A stretch of DNA of 5,656 nucleotides from CAZAYB01 sp964489215 (GTDB lineage Bacteria; Planctomycetota; Phycisphaerae; Sedimentisphaerales; Anaerohalosphaeraceae): assembly GCA_964489215.1 (NCBI GenBank), contig CAZAYB010000203.1, positions 1 through 5,656 of the forward strand, given 5' to 3'. Of this stretch, positions 5,622 through 5,656 are shown piece after piece (the stretch's first letter is position 1; every line of letters starts with the position of its first letter). Made by a program: the position numbers and the translations under genes. A model generated the notes under the pieces. The model was given only the letters and a program-made list of their open reading frames with translations, was not told the DNA's origin and did no database searches.

Positions 5622-5656
5622 GGCCCTTACGGTCGAGTAGGTCAGGGAGATTTCTC

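Noticed and set aside
5430..5656. CRISPR array or transposon-associated guide RNA
   Set aside because: There are no direct repeats with regular spacers, and no nuclease gene lies in the window. A guide RNA cannot be supported without the sequence beyond the edge.

Overview
The window looks like accessory DNA from a member of the Bacteroidota. The evidence is AT-rich intergenic DNA, A-rich leaders without clear Shine-Dalgarno sites, a -7 element of the Bacteroidota type (TAnnTTTG), a Crp/Fnr regulator with the 'LSRIR' recognition helix common in that phylum, and GC-rich palindromes (CCTGCCTGCCGG, TCCCGAAA/TTTCGGGA) of a kind often seen between genes in these genomes. All five intact genes lie on the minus strand. 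These assignments come from reading motifs, not from a database search.

Left part (1-1155): the plus strand carries the decayed C-terminal part of an IS91-family (Y2) transposase at about 149-610, broken by two frame changes, an in-frame stop and a lost zinc-ligand cysteine. About 540 bases without a recognisable gene follow, with several inverted repeats.

Middle (1156-2300): two genes overlap by ATGA on the minus strand. The first encodes a DUF211 protein (98 aa) and the second a small VIT1/CCC1-like membrane protein (172 aa, TIGR00267 type). Both resemble archaeal families, so the pair is a candidate for transfer as a unit, perhaps for metal transport. Upstream of them is the 3' end of a group II intron (domains V and VI, minus strand) without its reverse transcriptase, next to the orphan C-terminal end of an unrecognised protein.

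Right part (2656-5296): a Crp/Fnr-family regulator, an NmrA-like NAD(P)-binding protein and a lipoprotein alpha/beta hydrolase follow one another in the same direction. The gap between regulator and reductase-like gene holds TTGAC-AAAA-GTCAA, an FNR-like palindrome. Its centre lies about 41 bases upstream of the start point predicted from a TACTTTTG -7 element. The simplest reading is a local circuit in which the regulator activates the two-gene enzyme unit.

Right edge (5297-5656): no gene is seen. A dense series of hairpins can fold into a branched structure, and G-U pairs favour the plus strand as the RNA. It may be a palindromic repeat cluster or part of a structured RNA that continues beyond the window.
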